Shown here: in pieces, positions 38,319 through 46,596 of the stretch
Position numbering within the stretch: the first letter of the stretch is position 1
Layout: each line of letters starts with the position of its first letter
DNA from: Streptomonospora nanhaiensis
GTDB lineage: Bacteria > Actinomycetota > Actinomycetes > Streptosporangiales > Streptosporangiaceae
DNA length: 64,000 nt
Assembly: GCF_026642255.1 (NCBI RefSeq)
Contig: NZ_CP113264.1
Coordinates: forward strand, 3,348,001-3,412,000
Direction of reading: 5' to 3'
Notes under the pieces: generated by a model
What the model was told of the DNA's origin: nothing
The model's input: the letters and a program-made list of their open reading frames with translations, nothing else
Databases searched by the model: none
Position numbers and translations under genes: made by a program

Positions 38319-38564
38319 TCAGTCCTTCTTGTCGTCGCCCCCGGCGTCCGTGTCGCCGTCGGTCTCCTCGCCCTCGTCCCGGTCCTCGTTCTCGGCGCCG
38401 TCGTCCTCGGGCTCGTCGCCGCCGCCGGTGAACGAGCCGAGAGCGACGCCGAGGGCCAGGCCGATGCCGATGCCCAGGGCCAGGTTGTCCATGACCAGAC
38501 CGAAGGCGGCGCCGAGGGAGAGCCCCAGGGCCAGGCCGATGCCGATGTTGTTCTTCGTGCTCAT
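38319..38564 (-). CDS. Small membrane protein with acidic tail
   Basis: An 81-residue protein from the ATG with GAGGA upstream. Two short glycine-rich helices (about 6-24 and 28-44) are followed by ~35 residues of almost pure Asp/Glu. The helix pattern GIGLALGLSLGAAFG recurs as GIGIGLALGVALG, an internal duplication. It may oligomerise in the membrane. Function unknown. Confidence 0.65.
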   Translation of the reverse strand: MSTKNNIGIGLALGLSLGAAFGLVMDNLALGIGIGLALGVALGSFTGGGDEPEDDGAENEDRDEGEETDGDTDAGGDDKKD

Positions 38565-38783
38565 GCGTTCCTCGTGTCCGGTGGCGGCCGGGGCCGTGTC
38601 GTCCGCACACGCCCCGTGATTCCCAGGCGTCACAAAGGTAGCGTGGTCGGCGTTCTCGTCCCACTCGGAGACGAACAGGTGGGTACCCGCCCCGGTCCCC
38701 CGTCCGGCGGTCGGATGTTGCGAGGCGGGCGCGGGGCCGTCCGCCCCGGGCGGGGGCGGGCGGGGCCCTCCCGGCGGAGGGCG

Positions 38784-39239
38784 TCAGTCGAGCGGCGCGA
38801 CGACGTGCTTGCGGGCGCTGTCGTAGATGATCTGGCTGCGGAAGCTCGTCACCTCCCGCCGCTGGGTGAGCCTGTCGATGAGGAAGCTGTGCAGGGTGTC
38901 CAGCGAGGGCACCGACACGTGCACGAGGAAGTCCTGTTCGCCGGCCACCACGTAGACCGCCAGCACCTCGGGCAGGGCGAACATCGCCGCCTTGAACCCC
39001 TCGATGACCTGGCGGCTGGGCGGGCGCAGCTGCACCGACACGAACGCCTCCACCGGCCTGTTGAGCGCGGCCGGGTCGATGTCGGCGTGGTAGCCGCGGA
39101 CGACCCCGCGCCGGTGCAGCAGCCGGACCCGTTCCAGGCAGGTGGAGGGGGCCACGCCGAGTTTCTGGGCGAGGGAGCGGTTGGTCTGCCGCGCATCCTG
39201 CTGGAGTTCGCGCACGATCGCCGAATCTAGTTCGTCCAT
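38784..39239 (-). CDS. Lrp/AsnC family regulator
   Basis: A 151-residue feast/famine regulator: HTH at ~18-42 (NRSLAQKLGVAPSTCLERV), then a RAM ligand-binding domain with VAGEQDFLVHV. The ATG is seven bases after TAGGCT, so the mRNA is probably leaderless. It faces a DUF2000 gene across ~107 bases with a CGAA-N5-TTCG element, and most likely controls it. Confidence 0.9.
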   Translation of the reverse strand: MDELDSAIVRELQQDARQTNRSLAQKLGVAPSTCLERVRLLHRRGVVRGYHADIDPAALNRPVEAFVSVQLRPPSRQVIEGFKAAMFALPEVLAVYVVAGEQDFLVHVSVPSLDTLHSFLIDRLTQRREVTSFRSQIIYDSARKHVVAPLD

Positions 39240-39262
39240 GCCCTCCAGCCTAGAAGCCGTGG

Positions 39263-39275
39263 CGAATAGTGTTCG
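39263..39275. promoter_or_regulatory. Candidate AsnC operator
   Basis: CGAA-N5-TTCG, an inverted repeat in the divergent promoter between the AsnC and DUF2000 genes. Arms are only 4 bp. Confidence 0.3.
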
Positions 39276-39346
39276 GAACCAGCCCTCAACCCGCGTGCGT
39301 ATGGCTAGTTTCTGGACGGCTGGAACGTCATATGAACGGGGAAATC

Positions 39347-39757
39347 ATGACCATGGACACCAAGCTCGTCGTCATCCTGCGCGAGGACCTGCCTCCCGCG
39401 ATCGCCGCCAACGCCGGCGTGGTGCTCGGGCTGGCACTGGGCGGACGCCTGGAGAACTCCGTGGCCGCCGACACCAAGGACGCGGACGGCGGGGTGCACG
39501 CCGGGCTCAACCCCCACCCGGTGCCGACGCTGGTCGCCTCCGGCGAGCGGCTGCGCGAGATCAAGGCCGGGGCGGACGAGCAGGACCTGACCGTGGTGGG
39601 GTTCAACGAGGTGGCCCGCCGGTCCCGCGACTACGGCGCGTACATGGACGCGCTCGCCGCCACCCCGGCGAGTGACCTGGAGTACGCGGGCGTGGCACTC
39701 CACGGCCCCCGCACCGTGGTCAACAAGCTCACCCGGCAGCTGCCCCTCATGCGCTGA
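39347..39757 (+). CDS. DUF2000 family protein
   Basis: A 136-residue protein matching DUF2000: KLVVILREDLPPAIAANAGVVLGLALGG at the N-terminus and ASDLEYAGVALHGPR later. The fold is predicted to resemble peptidyl-tRNA hydrolase 2, but the function is not known. The ATG at 39347 follows GGGGA; an upstream ATG at 39332 lacks a ribosome site. Confidence 0.82.
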   Translation: MTMDTKLVVILREDLPPAIAANAGVVLGLALGGRLENSVAADTKDADGGVHAGLNPHPVPTLVASGERLREIKAGADEQDLTVVGFNEVARRSRDYGAYMDALAATPASDLEYAGVALHGPRTVVNKLTRQLPLMR

Positions 39758-39840
39758 GGCCGGGGCGCGCACCCGGCGGCCGACCCGCGCCGGGCGGGCC
39801 GTGGTGGGACACCCGGCCACTCGTGTGGCACGGTGGCACT

Positions 39841-40833
39841 GTGAGATCCCTGGTGGAAGTCCTCGACCCCTCCACGGCCCCGCACGCCGACCTGGCAGCG
39901 TGGGCCTCGGTCTACGCCGACGGGCAGAGCGAGGTGTCCGGCAGCGCTCCCGAACCGGAGGCCCTGGTGCGGCAGCTGCTCCGGACACCGGCCGGGGAGG
40001 CGTGGCGCTGGTCGGCCCGGGCGGAGCCGGGCGATCCGGTCCAGGGGGTGGCGGAGCTGCGCCGCCAGCCGCACGACGTGAGGCTCGGCTTCCTGCGCCT
40101 CTTCGTCGACCGGGCGGCGCGCCGCCGGGGGCTGGGACGGGCCCTGCGGGAGGCGGCCGCCGCCGAGGCGCGCTCCCTGGGCGTGGTGGGACTCCAGAGC
40201 ACGGTGCTGGCCGGGCCCCCGGGGGAACCCTTCGCCAACAGCAGCCCCTACCTGCGCACCCTGCTGCGCCTGGAACTCCAGAGGCAGTACCTGGACGAGG
40301 AGACCCTGCGGCGCTGCTGGGGCGTCGCCTCCAGGCCCAGGCCCGGATACCGGCTCACCCACTGGCTGGACGAGGCCCCCGACGCCCTGGCGGCGTCCTT
40401 CGGTCGGGTGCTGGACCACGTGCTCGACTCCCCCGGGGCGATCCTCCAGACGGGTGCGCGCAGCTGGGGCGCGGACCAGGTGCGCGAGTGGGAGCGCCGG
40501 ATGACCGACGACGGCTCGCGCCTGGTGGTGGGGGCGGCGCTGGACCGCACCACCGACGAGGTGGTCGCCGCCACGGTGAGCACGGTGACGCGGGGCCCGG
40601 TGGCCGACCAGCACGACACGGCCGTCCTGCCCGGGCACCGGCGCCGGGGCCTGGCCAGCCGGGTCAAGGCCACCCAGGCACTGCGCGTCCACGACCTGTT
40701 CCCGCACGTGGAGGCCATGGCGGTGACCATCAACCGGGAGAACGCCCCGATGCTGGCGGTCAACCGCTCCCTGGGCTACCAGAGGGTCAGCGAGCGGCTG
40801 CTCGTGGAGGAGTCGCTGGTCCACGAGGGGTGA
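39841..40833 (+). CDS. Tandem GNAT acetyltransferase
   Basis: A 330-residue protein with two acetyltransferase domains. The first (~40-150) has LFVDRAARRRGLGRALREAA, the second (~180-330) VLPGHRRRGLASRVK and NRSLGYQRVSERLLVEE; both pyrophosphate-binding loops (RRGLGRA, RRGLASR) look intact. The Mshd-like two-domain form is known from actinomycetes, but this protein's substrate is not clear. GTG at 39841 is preferred; GTG at 39823 is possible. Neither has a ribosome site. Confidence 0.83.
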   Translation: MRSLVEVLDPSTAPHADLAAWASVYADGQSEVSGSAPEPEALVRQLLRTPAGEAWRWSARAEPGDPVQGVAELRRQPHDVRLGFLRLFVDRAARRRGLGRALREAAAAEARSLGVVGLQSTVLAGPPGEPFANSSPYLRTLLRLELQRQYLDEETLRRCWGVASRPRPGYRLTHWLDEAPDALAASFGRVLDHVLDSPGAILQTGARSWGADQVREWERRMTDDGSRLVVGAALDRTTDEVVAATVSTVTRGPVADQHDTAVLPGHRRRGLASRVKATQALRVHDLFPHVEAMAVTINRENAPMLAVNRSLGYQRVSERLLVEESLVHEG

Positions 40834-40898
40834 GGAGCGGTCGCGGCGCGGCCGGGTTCCGACGGCGCGGTGTTCTGGCGGCGCGGTGTTCCGGCGGC

Positions 40899-41462
40899 TC
40901 AGTCGCGGTAGCGCGCCGTGAGCGCCTCCAGCTCCTCCAGGGAGGCCACGCGTTCGACCTCGGCCCCGGTGAGCTGGTCGATCATGTGCCGGTAGCCGTG
41001 AGCCTGCTCCCTGGTGGGCAGGCCCCCCGCGTGGAGCAGGGGCAGACCCAGCTCCATGCCGCACACCGCCCGCGGCTGCACCCGGTGGGGGCGGCTCGCC
41101 ACCGACCAGGCCACCCGGACGGCGTGCTCGTTGCCCGGCGGGACCCCGGGACGGTCGACCTCGCGGGCCGCGTAGCGGAACCCGTCGGCCAGGTCGCACG
41201 GGACGCAGCCGCGCTCGCCCGACCCCAGGCTCTCGCCGCACCCCTCGCAGGTCAGGCGGGCGAGCGCGGCGTCGACCACCCGCCACTCGAACTGGTCGGG
41301 GCCCTCGGCCACCAGCCGGGCCAGGTCCTGTTCCTCCGGGCTGCCCGGCTCGGCGCCCCAGACCGCGCACACCCGCGACCAGGCCCGCTCGACCTCCGCG
41401 CCGATCAGCTCCATGGCCTCGGCCAGTTCCCGGCTGCGCCACCGCCGGCGCGTGCTCCCCAT
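40899..41462 (-). CDS. Hypothetical protein with zinc-knuckle-like CxxC pair
   Basis: A 187-residue protein; helical N-terminus, then CEGCGESLGSGERGCVPC (~72-89), a likely zinc-binding four-Cys motif, and a helical C-terminus. No family recognised. The ATG at 41462 lies six bases after TAGCGT, so probably leaderless. Converges with the tandem GNAT gene. Confidence 0.65.
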   Translation of the reverse strand: MGSTRRRWRSRELAEAMELIGAEVERAWSRVCAVWGAEPGSPEEQDLARLVAEGPDQFEWRVVDAALARLTCEGCGESLGSGERGCVPCDLADGFRYAAREVDRPGVPPGNEHAVRVAWSVASRPHRVQPRAVCGMELGLPLLHAGGLPTREQAHGYRHMIDQLTGAEVERVASLEELEALTARYRD

Positions 41463-41592
41463 ACGGGCACGCTAACCCGGACCCCTTCGGGGCGCGAGGG
41501 GATTTCCGCCCTCGCACGGGGAACCGTGCGGGATGCTGGACTCTCCTATCCGCAGGGGTTTCCCGCCCCTGTCACGTGAAAGGCGGCGCACA

Positions 41593-42090
41593 GTGGAGTT
41601 CGACCCGGCGATGTTGGCCGACGAGGGGTCCAAGGTCCTCGTGCAGGAGATGACCCGGACCGGCTGGGAGCTGGTGAAGGGCGGTTTCGCCCGGGTGTTC
41701 GGCCGCGGCGAGGCCGACGAGGCGACCCTCGCCGAGCTGGAGACCTCGCGCGAGGAGGTCCTGGAGGAGGACGAGGAGCTGACCGAGAGCGTGCGGGGGA
41801 TGTGGAAGGTGCGGCTGCGCCAGCGCCTGAAGAACGACCCCGAGGCCGTCGCGGAGCTGCGTGCCCTCCTGGACGAGATCGCGCCCGAGCCGGAGAGCCG
41901 GGGCGGTGTCACCAACATCCACCACGGCGACGTCCGGGACCAGGGCATCCTCATCCAGGCCGGGAGCATCGAGGGGGGCGTCCACCGCCACACCTACCAG
42001 GGCGACCACGTCGACATGCGCGGCGCGAAGGCCGGCGGCGACGTGATCGGGACCCAGTACAACGACGGAAACCGCCGCCGGAAGAGCTGA
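41593..42090 (+). CDS. Helical protein with Gly-rich YQGD beta tail
   Basis: A 165-residue protein. Residues ~1-110 are helical and highly charged (LETSREEVLEEDEELTESV). The last ~50 residues (NIHHGDVRDQGILIQAG, HRHTYQGDHVDMRGAKAGG) form the repeated Gly-Asp/Gln turn pattern seen at the ends of many actinomycete proteins encoded near STAND NTPases and caspase-like conflict genes. No such NTPase is beside it here. GTG start with AAAGG about ten bases upstream. Confidence 0.6.
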   Translation: MEFDPAMLADEGSKVLVQEMTRTGWELVKGGFARVFGRGEADEATLAELETSREEVLEEDEELTESVRGMWKVRLRQRLKNDPEAVAELRALLDEIAPEPESRGGVTNIHHGDVRDQGILIQAGSIEGGVHRHTYQGDHVDMRGAKAGGDVIGTQYNDGNRRRKS

Positions 42091-42094
42091 CCAC

Positions 42095-42414
42095 GTGGGC
42101 CAGAAGAAGAATAAGTCCCCCAAGAGGCCCGGCTCGCGCGTCGACATGTGCGAGCCGGTGCCCCGGCGGGACGCCATCGGGGTGCCTACGAGGCGGGTGT
42201 CCACGCGACGCTGAGCAGCGGTTCGTTCAGCGTTTATCGGATGGAGGACCCCTCCCCCGAAGTCGGCTACGTCGAGACCCCCAAGGGTGCCCTCTACATC
42301 GAGACTCCCGACTCCGACTCGATGATGGAAATGTACGATCGCCTGTGGGAAGTCTCCCTCTCTGCCGAGGAATCGGCGGAGTTCATCTTCACTGTCAGCA
42401 AGGAACTCACGTGA
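42095..42414 (+). pseudogene. Collapsed XRE-DUF5753 regulator (N- and C-terminal ends only)
   Basis: GTG 42095 gives VGQKKNKSPKRPG, the usual basic start of XRE-DUF5753 regulators, but the frame stops at 42214. In the next frame, YEAGVHATLSSGSFSVYRM through ETPDSDSMMEMYDRLWEVSL to VSKELT at 42414 is the standard DUF5753 C-terminus. A full protein is ~280 residues; here ~200 central residues, including the HTH, are missing. Its last codons overlap the start of the DUF397 gene as GTGA, as in intact pairs. Confidence 0.6.
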
Positions 42415-42656
42415 CCGACAAGCAGACGCAGGCCACCGATCCTCAGGTGCTGGAAGGCGCTGCCTGGCACATCAGCAGCTTCAGTGCCGACCGGGGCGGG
42501 AACTGTGTCGAGGCCGGTCCGCTGAACGACGGGACGGGCCGGGTCGCGGTCCGCCACAGCCACTTCCCCGACGGTGCGACGATCCTCTACACCCGCCAGG
42601 AATGGGAGGCCTTCACCCGGGGCGTCCGCGCCGGAGAGTTCGACTTCCCCGAATAG
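42411..42656 (+). CDS. DUF397 domain protein
   Basis: An 81-residue protein with the DUF397 pattern: WHISSFSADRGGNCVEAGPL, GRVAVRHSHFPDGATILYTRQEW and a terminal FTRGVRAGEFD. DUF397 proteins pair with XRE-DUF5753 regulators (the WhiJ/BldB-type and Scr1 systems), where they are thought to act as a partner or toxin-like protein. GTG start at 42411 with AAGGA, overlapping the end of the broken regulator gene. The DUF397 gene itself looks intact. Confidence 0.85.
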   Translation: MTDKQTQATDPQVLEGAAWHISSFSADRGGNCVEAGPLNDGTGRVAVRHSHFPDGATILYTRQEWEAFTRGVRAGEFDFPE

Positions 42657-42695
42657 GTCCGTGGCGCGGGGCCGGGCCCGCCGACCTGGAACCCC

Positions 42696-43238
42696 TCAGA
42701 CCCGGTGGCCGTCGAGGGAGCAGGCGTACAGGTACAGGAGCGCGTTCATGGACGTGCCGCCGACCAGCTTGCGCTCCCGCACGAGTGCGGGGACCCGGTC
42801 CAAGGGGACCCACTCGATGCGCTCCGCCTCCCAGGTGTCGGTGGGCTCCCCCATGTGTTCGGCCCCGTCGGCGACGAACACGTGGTGCTCGCTGTCCATC
42901 AGCCCGTGGGAGGGCTGGGCGTACACCAGCGGCCGCAGCGGGCCGGGCCGCCACCCCGTCTCCTCCTCGACCTCGCGGGCCGCGGCCGCCTCGGGGGCCT
43001 CTCCCTCGTGCAGGCCGCCCATGGGGATCTCGTAGGTCCAGGTGTCGGTGATGAACCGGTGCCGCCACAGGAGCAGCACGTTGCCGTTCCCGTCCCGCAC
43101 CACCGCCCCGGCCCCGCCCCGGGTGCGGATCAGCCTGTGGCCGAACCGCTTCCCGCCGGGCAGCTCGACGTCGGCGATACGGACGTCGAGCCACGGGTCG
43201 GTGTAGAGGGGCTTCTCCGAGTGGACGGTCCAGCGCAC
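42696..43238 (-). CDS. NUDIX hydrolase, ADP-ribose pyrophosphatase-like
   Basis: A 180-residue NUDIX enzyme with the complete box GGLHEGEAPEAAAAREVEEE-TGW (~97-119). The N-terminal strands (WLDVRIADVELPGG, RFGHRLIRTRGGAGAVV) match ADP-ribose pyrophosphatase-type members, which cleave ADP-ribose to AMP. GTG start at 43238 with GGGAGAG. Confidence 0.9.
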   Translation of the reverse strand: MRWTVHSEKPLYTDPWLDVRIADVELPGGKRFGHRLIRTRGGAGAVVRDGNGNVLLLWRHRFITDTWTYEIPMGGLHEGEAPEAAAAREVEEETGWRPGPLRPLVYAQPSHGLMDSEHHVFVADGAEHMGEPTDTWEAERIEWVPLDRVPALVRERKLVGGTSMNALLYLYACSLDGHRV

Positions 43239-43328
43239 GAGTGCTCTCCCGGTGAACGAGGGTGGTGGCCGCCGACGGCGACGCCGTGGGTGTACCCCTG
43301 CGGGATGCTCCCCACCCGGGCCCGGAGG

Positions 43329-44828
43329 TCACGCGTGACCGACCTCGCGCCCGTCCCTCCGCCTCGGCTCCCCCAGAACCTGGGTGAGAGCGTCCTCCAC
43401 CCGGGCGAGCAGATCGCGTCCGAACACGCACAGGCTGCCCTCCCACGGATGTCCGAACGTTCCCAGGCGCAGGTCACGGGTCGCATAGATGTAGTAGTCC
43501 CCGTCGGGGAGAACCTGCCCTGGAGCTCGGGGCAGGCCGGGACCCTCCACCCGGGCGGGGTCGAACCGGTAGCCCTGGTGGTTCCAGTCCAACCAGTACA
43601 GGGGTTCGCCGGGTAGGACGGAGTCCAGAAGGCCGCGCAGCACCGTGTCCTCGATCGCCTCGTCGGGACCGTCCAGGAACCAGGTGGCGGAGTCCGGGGG
43701 TTCGACGATGCCCGGGTATCTCTCCACGCTGGGGGCGAAGGAGAAGCGTTCGTCGAAGCGGTCCCACAGGTCGTCGTGCTCCGGATCGGAGAGGAGCATC
43801 TGGACGGGGCGCGTGGTGGCGGGGGTGCCAGGCGGAACCCAGTGGTAGGAGCGCACCGTGGTGATCTCGTGGAACCCCGAGCGCCGGAGCACGTCACGGA
43901 GCGGGCCGTCCGCCTCGGCGAGCATGAAGCGGGCTCCGGAGTTGAACCAGTCCCACCAGCGGGGCCAGGACGGGCCGAGTCGGCGCGCCCGCAGGGAGGG
44001 GAAGACCGGGTTCGGCTCACTCATCCCGCCGACGGTCACGAACGGTGTTCCTGTGAGCACCGAGGCCCACCCCACCGCTCGCAATCGGTCCGGGGACCCC
44101 TCGTCCACCAGGTGCAGCGTCCGGTCGGCGTGGTCGAACCCGTCCACGCGCGCCTCGGGCAGCGGGGTCCGGTGCGGACCTGAGGCGTCGGCGATTTCGA
44201 GGGCCCGAGTTGAGGGGTGGATGCCGGCTTCGATCAGTCGGAAACCCGGCGGGGGGTCGGCCTCCGGTATGTCCTCCACCGGTGCGACCAGCACGGACCG
44301 CTCCCATCCGGGGGTGAAACCGGCGCCGGTCAGGGCCTCGGCCAGGGCCGGGCTGTCGTGCGCGTGCACTCGCCACTCGACCGGTTCGACCCGCCTGGCG
44401 AACTCCTCCTTCTGGCGCAGGACGAGGCGGGTCAGGTCGGCCCCGGCGGTGTCGCGGTGGTCGACCTGCCCGTGGGTTCCGTAGTGGACGCGCACCAGCG
44501 GTCCGTCCTGTGCGACGACCGCCCCGAGCGGCGAGGGCACCGGGACGCGGGCGCGTACCAGGGCGTCGTAGAGGGCCAGGGGGTCGTCGGCGTCCGTTCC
44601 CGGTGCCTTGCTCCAGGTGGCCCCGTTCAGCGTTGGGTCCCGGCCGTGCCGCCGGAGGGGCCTCCGGACCTCGACGTCCGGGCCCCGTCCACCGCGTGCT
44701 GCCGGACGGTTGGGGCAGATTTCCCTGTCGTGCCTGTGGCCATGGGCGGGATCCTGCAGTCCTGCCACGACGCGGAGGTCCGCGTCGGTGCGGGATCCGG
44801 AGCGGCGGTCGTTCGCGGTCTCAGGCAA
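43329..44828 (-). CDS. Two-domain protein: GNAT-like N-terminus and DUF2716 C-terminus
   Basis: The C-terminal ~150 residues match DUF2716 (LWDRFDERFSFAPSVERYPG, then GEPLYWLDWNHQGYRFDP). The preceding ~280 residues look like two degenerate acetyltransferase halves (FTPGWERSVLVAPVED; RAVGWASVLTGTPFVTVGG) without a clear CoA loop. The 5' end is odd: convincing coding sequence begins near 44600 (DPLALYDALVRARVPVP), with no ATG, GTG or TTG close before it; the next upstream start is TTG 44828, overlapping the end of the MBL gene. The 44600-44828 part reads like noncoding sequence. Confidence 0.65.
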   Translation of the reverse strand: MPETANDRRSGSRTDADLRVVAGLQDPAHGHRHDREICPNRPAARGGRGPDVEVRRPLRRHGRDPTLNGATWSKAPGTDADDPLALYDALVRARVPVPSPLGAVVAQDGPLVRVHYGTHGQVDHRDTAGADLTRLVLRQKEEFARRVEPVEWRVHAHDSPALAEALTGAGFTPGWERSVLVAPVEDIPEADPPPGFRLIEAGIHPSTRALEIADASGPHRTPLPEARVDGFDHADRTLHLVDEGSPDRLRAVGWASVLTGTPFVTVGGMSEPNPVFPSLRARRLGPSWPRWWDWFNSGARFMLAEADGPLRDVLRRSGFHEITTVRSYHWVPPGTPATTRPVQMLLSDPEHDDLWDRFDERFSFAPSVERYPGIVEPPDSATWFLDGPDEAIEDTVLRGLLDSVLPGEPLYWLDWNHQGYRFDPARVEGPGLPRAPGQVLPDGDYYIYATRDLRLGTFGHPWEGSLCVFGRDLLARVEDALTQVLGEPRRRDGREVGHA

Positions 44829-45747
44829 GGCCCGCCCAGGGGTCCTCGCGCCGCCACAGGGTGGGGAAGTGCAGGGAGACCCCCTGTTCGGCGGCGAGCC
44901 CGCCGAGGACGCGCATGGTGGTGTCCAGGTCGTCCGCGGGGCGGGGCAGTGCGCGCAGGGGTTTGTCGAGTGGCCGGAAGAAGTCGTCCCAGTGGATGAG
45001 GACGGCCCGGCGCGCCCCCACCGCCCCGACCGTCTCGTGCCAGTAGGTCCGGATGTAGTCGTCGTCCCGGCTGCCGAGCTGTCCCACGCCGAGGTAGGCC
45101 ACGTCGGCGGAGTGCCCGGCGAGGGCGCCCGGCACGAACCCGGCGCTCCCCTGGATCAGCGCGGAGGCGCCGCCGGTGTGCCGCAGCAGGAGGGACCACG
45201 CCTCGCCGCAGCGGTACGCGGAGACCCGGACCGGGGGTGTGACGGGCGCGTCGATGTCCCCGGGGAAGCGGTCGGGCGGGCAGTGGCGGGACTCGACCGG
45301 GGTCAGGGTGAACGGGCCGTACGCCAGGGGTTCGCCCGGCACGGCGCGGACGATCCTGTCCTCGGGCAGGCCGCCGCCGCGCCCGATGTTGGCGGTGGAC
45401 GCGCCGCCGACCAGGCGGGCCCCGGTGCGCAGGGCGACCGCCGCCGAGTCCATGGCGTGGTCGAAGTGGGTGTGCACGGGGAGCAGGGCGTCGAGCGTGG
45501 CCACCCCGGCCCGTGCCAGGGCGGCGTCGATCCGTGCGGGGTCGGGGGCGATGCGCCGCAGGCCCACGGCGGTCAGTGACGGGCGGGAGAAGAACCCGTC
45601 GGTCATGACGGCCGAGTCCCCGTCCCGCACGAGGAGCGTGGAGACCCCCAGGAAGGTGACCGAGGGGCCGGGGCCGGCCCCGGCTTCCGGGAGGTCGAAG
45701 AGGCCGGTGCGGCGGGAGAGGTCGGGGCGACCGAGGCGGACCTTCAT
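44821..45747 (-). CDS. MBL-fold metallohydrolase
   Basis: A 308-residue metallo-beta-lactamase-fold hydrolase with the metal motif LLPVHTHFDHAMD, VTFLGVSTLLV at the start and LIHWDDFF near the end, similar to UlaG-type proteins. Zn2+ or Mn2+ hydrolase of unknown substrate. The ATG sits seven bases after TAGACT, so the message is probably leaderless. Confidence 0.87.
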   Translation of the reverse strand: MKVRLGRPDLSRRTGLFDLPEAGAGPGPSVTFLGVSTLLVRDGDSAVMTDGFFSRPSLTAVGLRRIAPDPARIDAALARAGVATLDALLPVHTHFDHAMDSAAVALRTGARLVGGASTANIGRGGGLPEDRIVRAVPGEPLAYGPFTLTPVESRHCPPDRFPGDIDAPVTPPVRVSAYRCGEAWSLLLRHTGGASALIQGSAGFVPGALAGHSADVAYLGVGQLGSRDDDYIRTYWHETVGAVGARRAVLIHWDDFFRPLDKPLRALPRPADDLDTTMRVLGGLAAEQGVSLHFPTLWRREDPWAGLA

Positions 45748-45937
45748 GGGGCGGAGTCTAACCAGGGCCCCTCCGGTCGGAGCGGCGCGGGAAGCCCTCC
45801 GGGCCGGCGTCGTCACCGAGAAGTGCCGAGTGACCGCCGGTGAACCGGCGGTTCCCCGGCCGGCGGGCACGGGATCCGGCGGCCGGCCCTCCCCCGCGGC
45901 CCGCGGAGCCGGGGCCGGGCCGGAGGACAATGGGGAC

Positions 45938-46432
45938 GTGCTCATCCGACGACTGCGCCACGCGGCCCTCCTGGAACATGTCAACATCGTCCTGATCGCG
46001 GTGGTGGCCCTCGGCGTCCTGGGCATGCCCGCGAGCCCCGCCAACCTGGCCGGGCTCGGCCTGGTCGCGCTGCTGCTCCTGGAGGGCGGGGCCTACTGGT
46101 GGCTCAAGGTCCACCAGCTCAGGGTCCGCGCGCCCCGCCCTCCCTGGATCGGCGTCTTCCGGACGCTGGGCCGCCTCAACCTCGCGCTGTTCGCCCTGGG
46201 CGGTGCCGTCATCGCCGGAGCCCTGGCCACCGGCGCGTCCGGCGCGCACGTGTGGCCGGGGGCTGCCCTGTGGGGGTTCGCTGTGCTGGAGCACGTCAAC
46301 TACTTCCACCTCCAGCTCTCCCACCAGTGCCGGGCCGACCTGGCCCGGCTCCGCCGCACCCGGCGCCTGCACCCCTCACCGCTGGCCCGTGACCTGCGCG
46401 GCCACCGCGATCGCACGTCCGCTCCCCGGTAG
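45938..46432 (+). CDS. Four-helix membrane protein
   Basis: A 164-residue protein with four membrane helices. LLEHVNIVLIA in helix 1 and VLEHVNYFHLQLSH near helix 4 repeat the same Glu-His motif, suggesting a functional polar pair within the membrane. No family recognised. GTG start at 45938, six bases after GACAAT. Confidence 0.65.
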   Translation: MLIRRLRHAALLEHVNIVLIAVVALGVLGMPASPANLAGLGLVALLLLEGGAYWWLKVHQLRVRAPRPPWIGVFRTLGRLNLALFALGGAVIAGALATGASGAHVWPGAALWGFAVLEHVNYFHLQLSHQCRADLARLRRTRRLHPSPLARDLRGHRDRTSAPR

Positions 46433-46596
46433 CCGGGGCGACCGCGCGAACGGTGGCCGCAGCCCTGGCGCACCCGGGCCGGGGCGGTCGTCAGGACGGA
46501 CCGGCCGCCGGTCTTCTCCACGAACGCCTCGACGCCTGCTGGCCCCACTACCTCTCGCTGCCGCGTTCCGACGGCCCTCCTTTACAGTGGGTCTTC

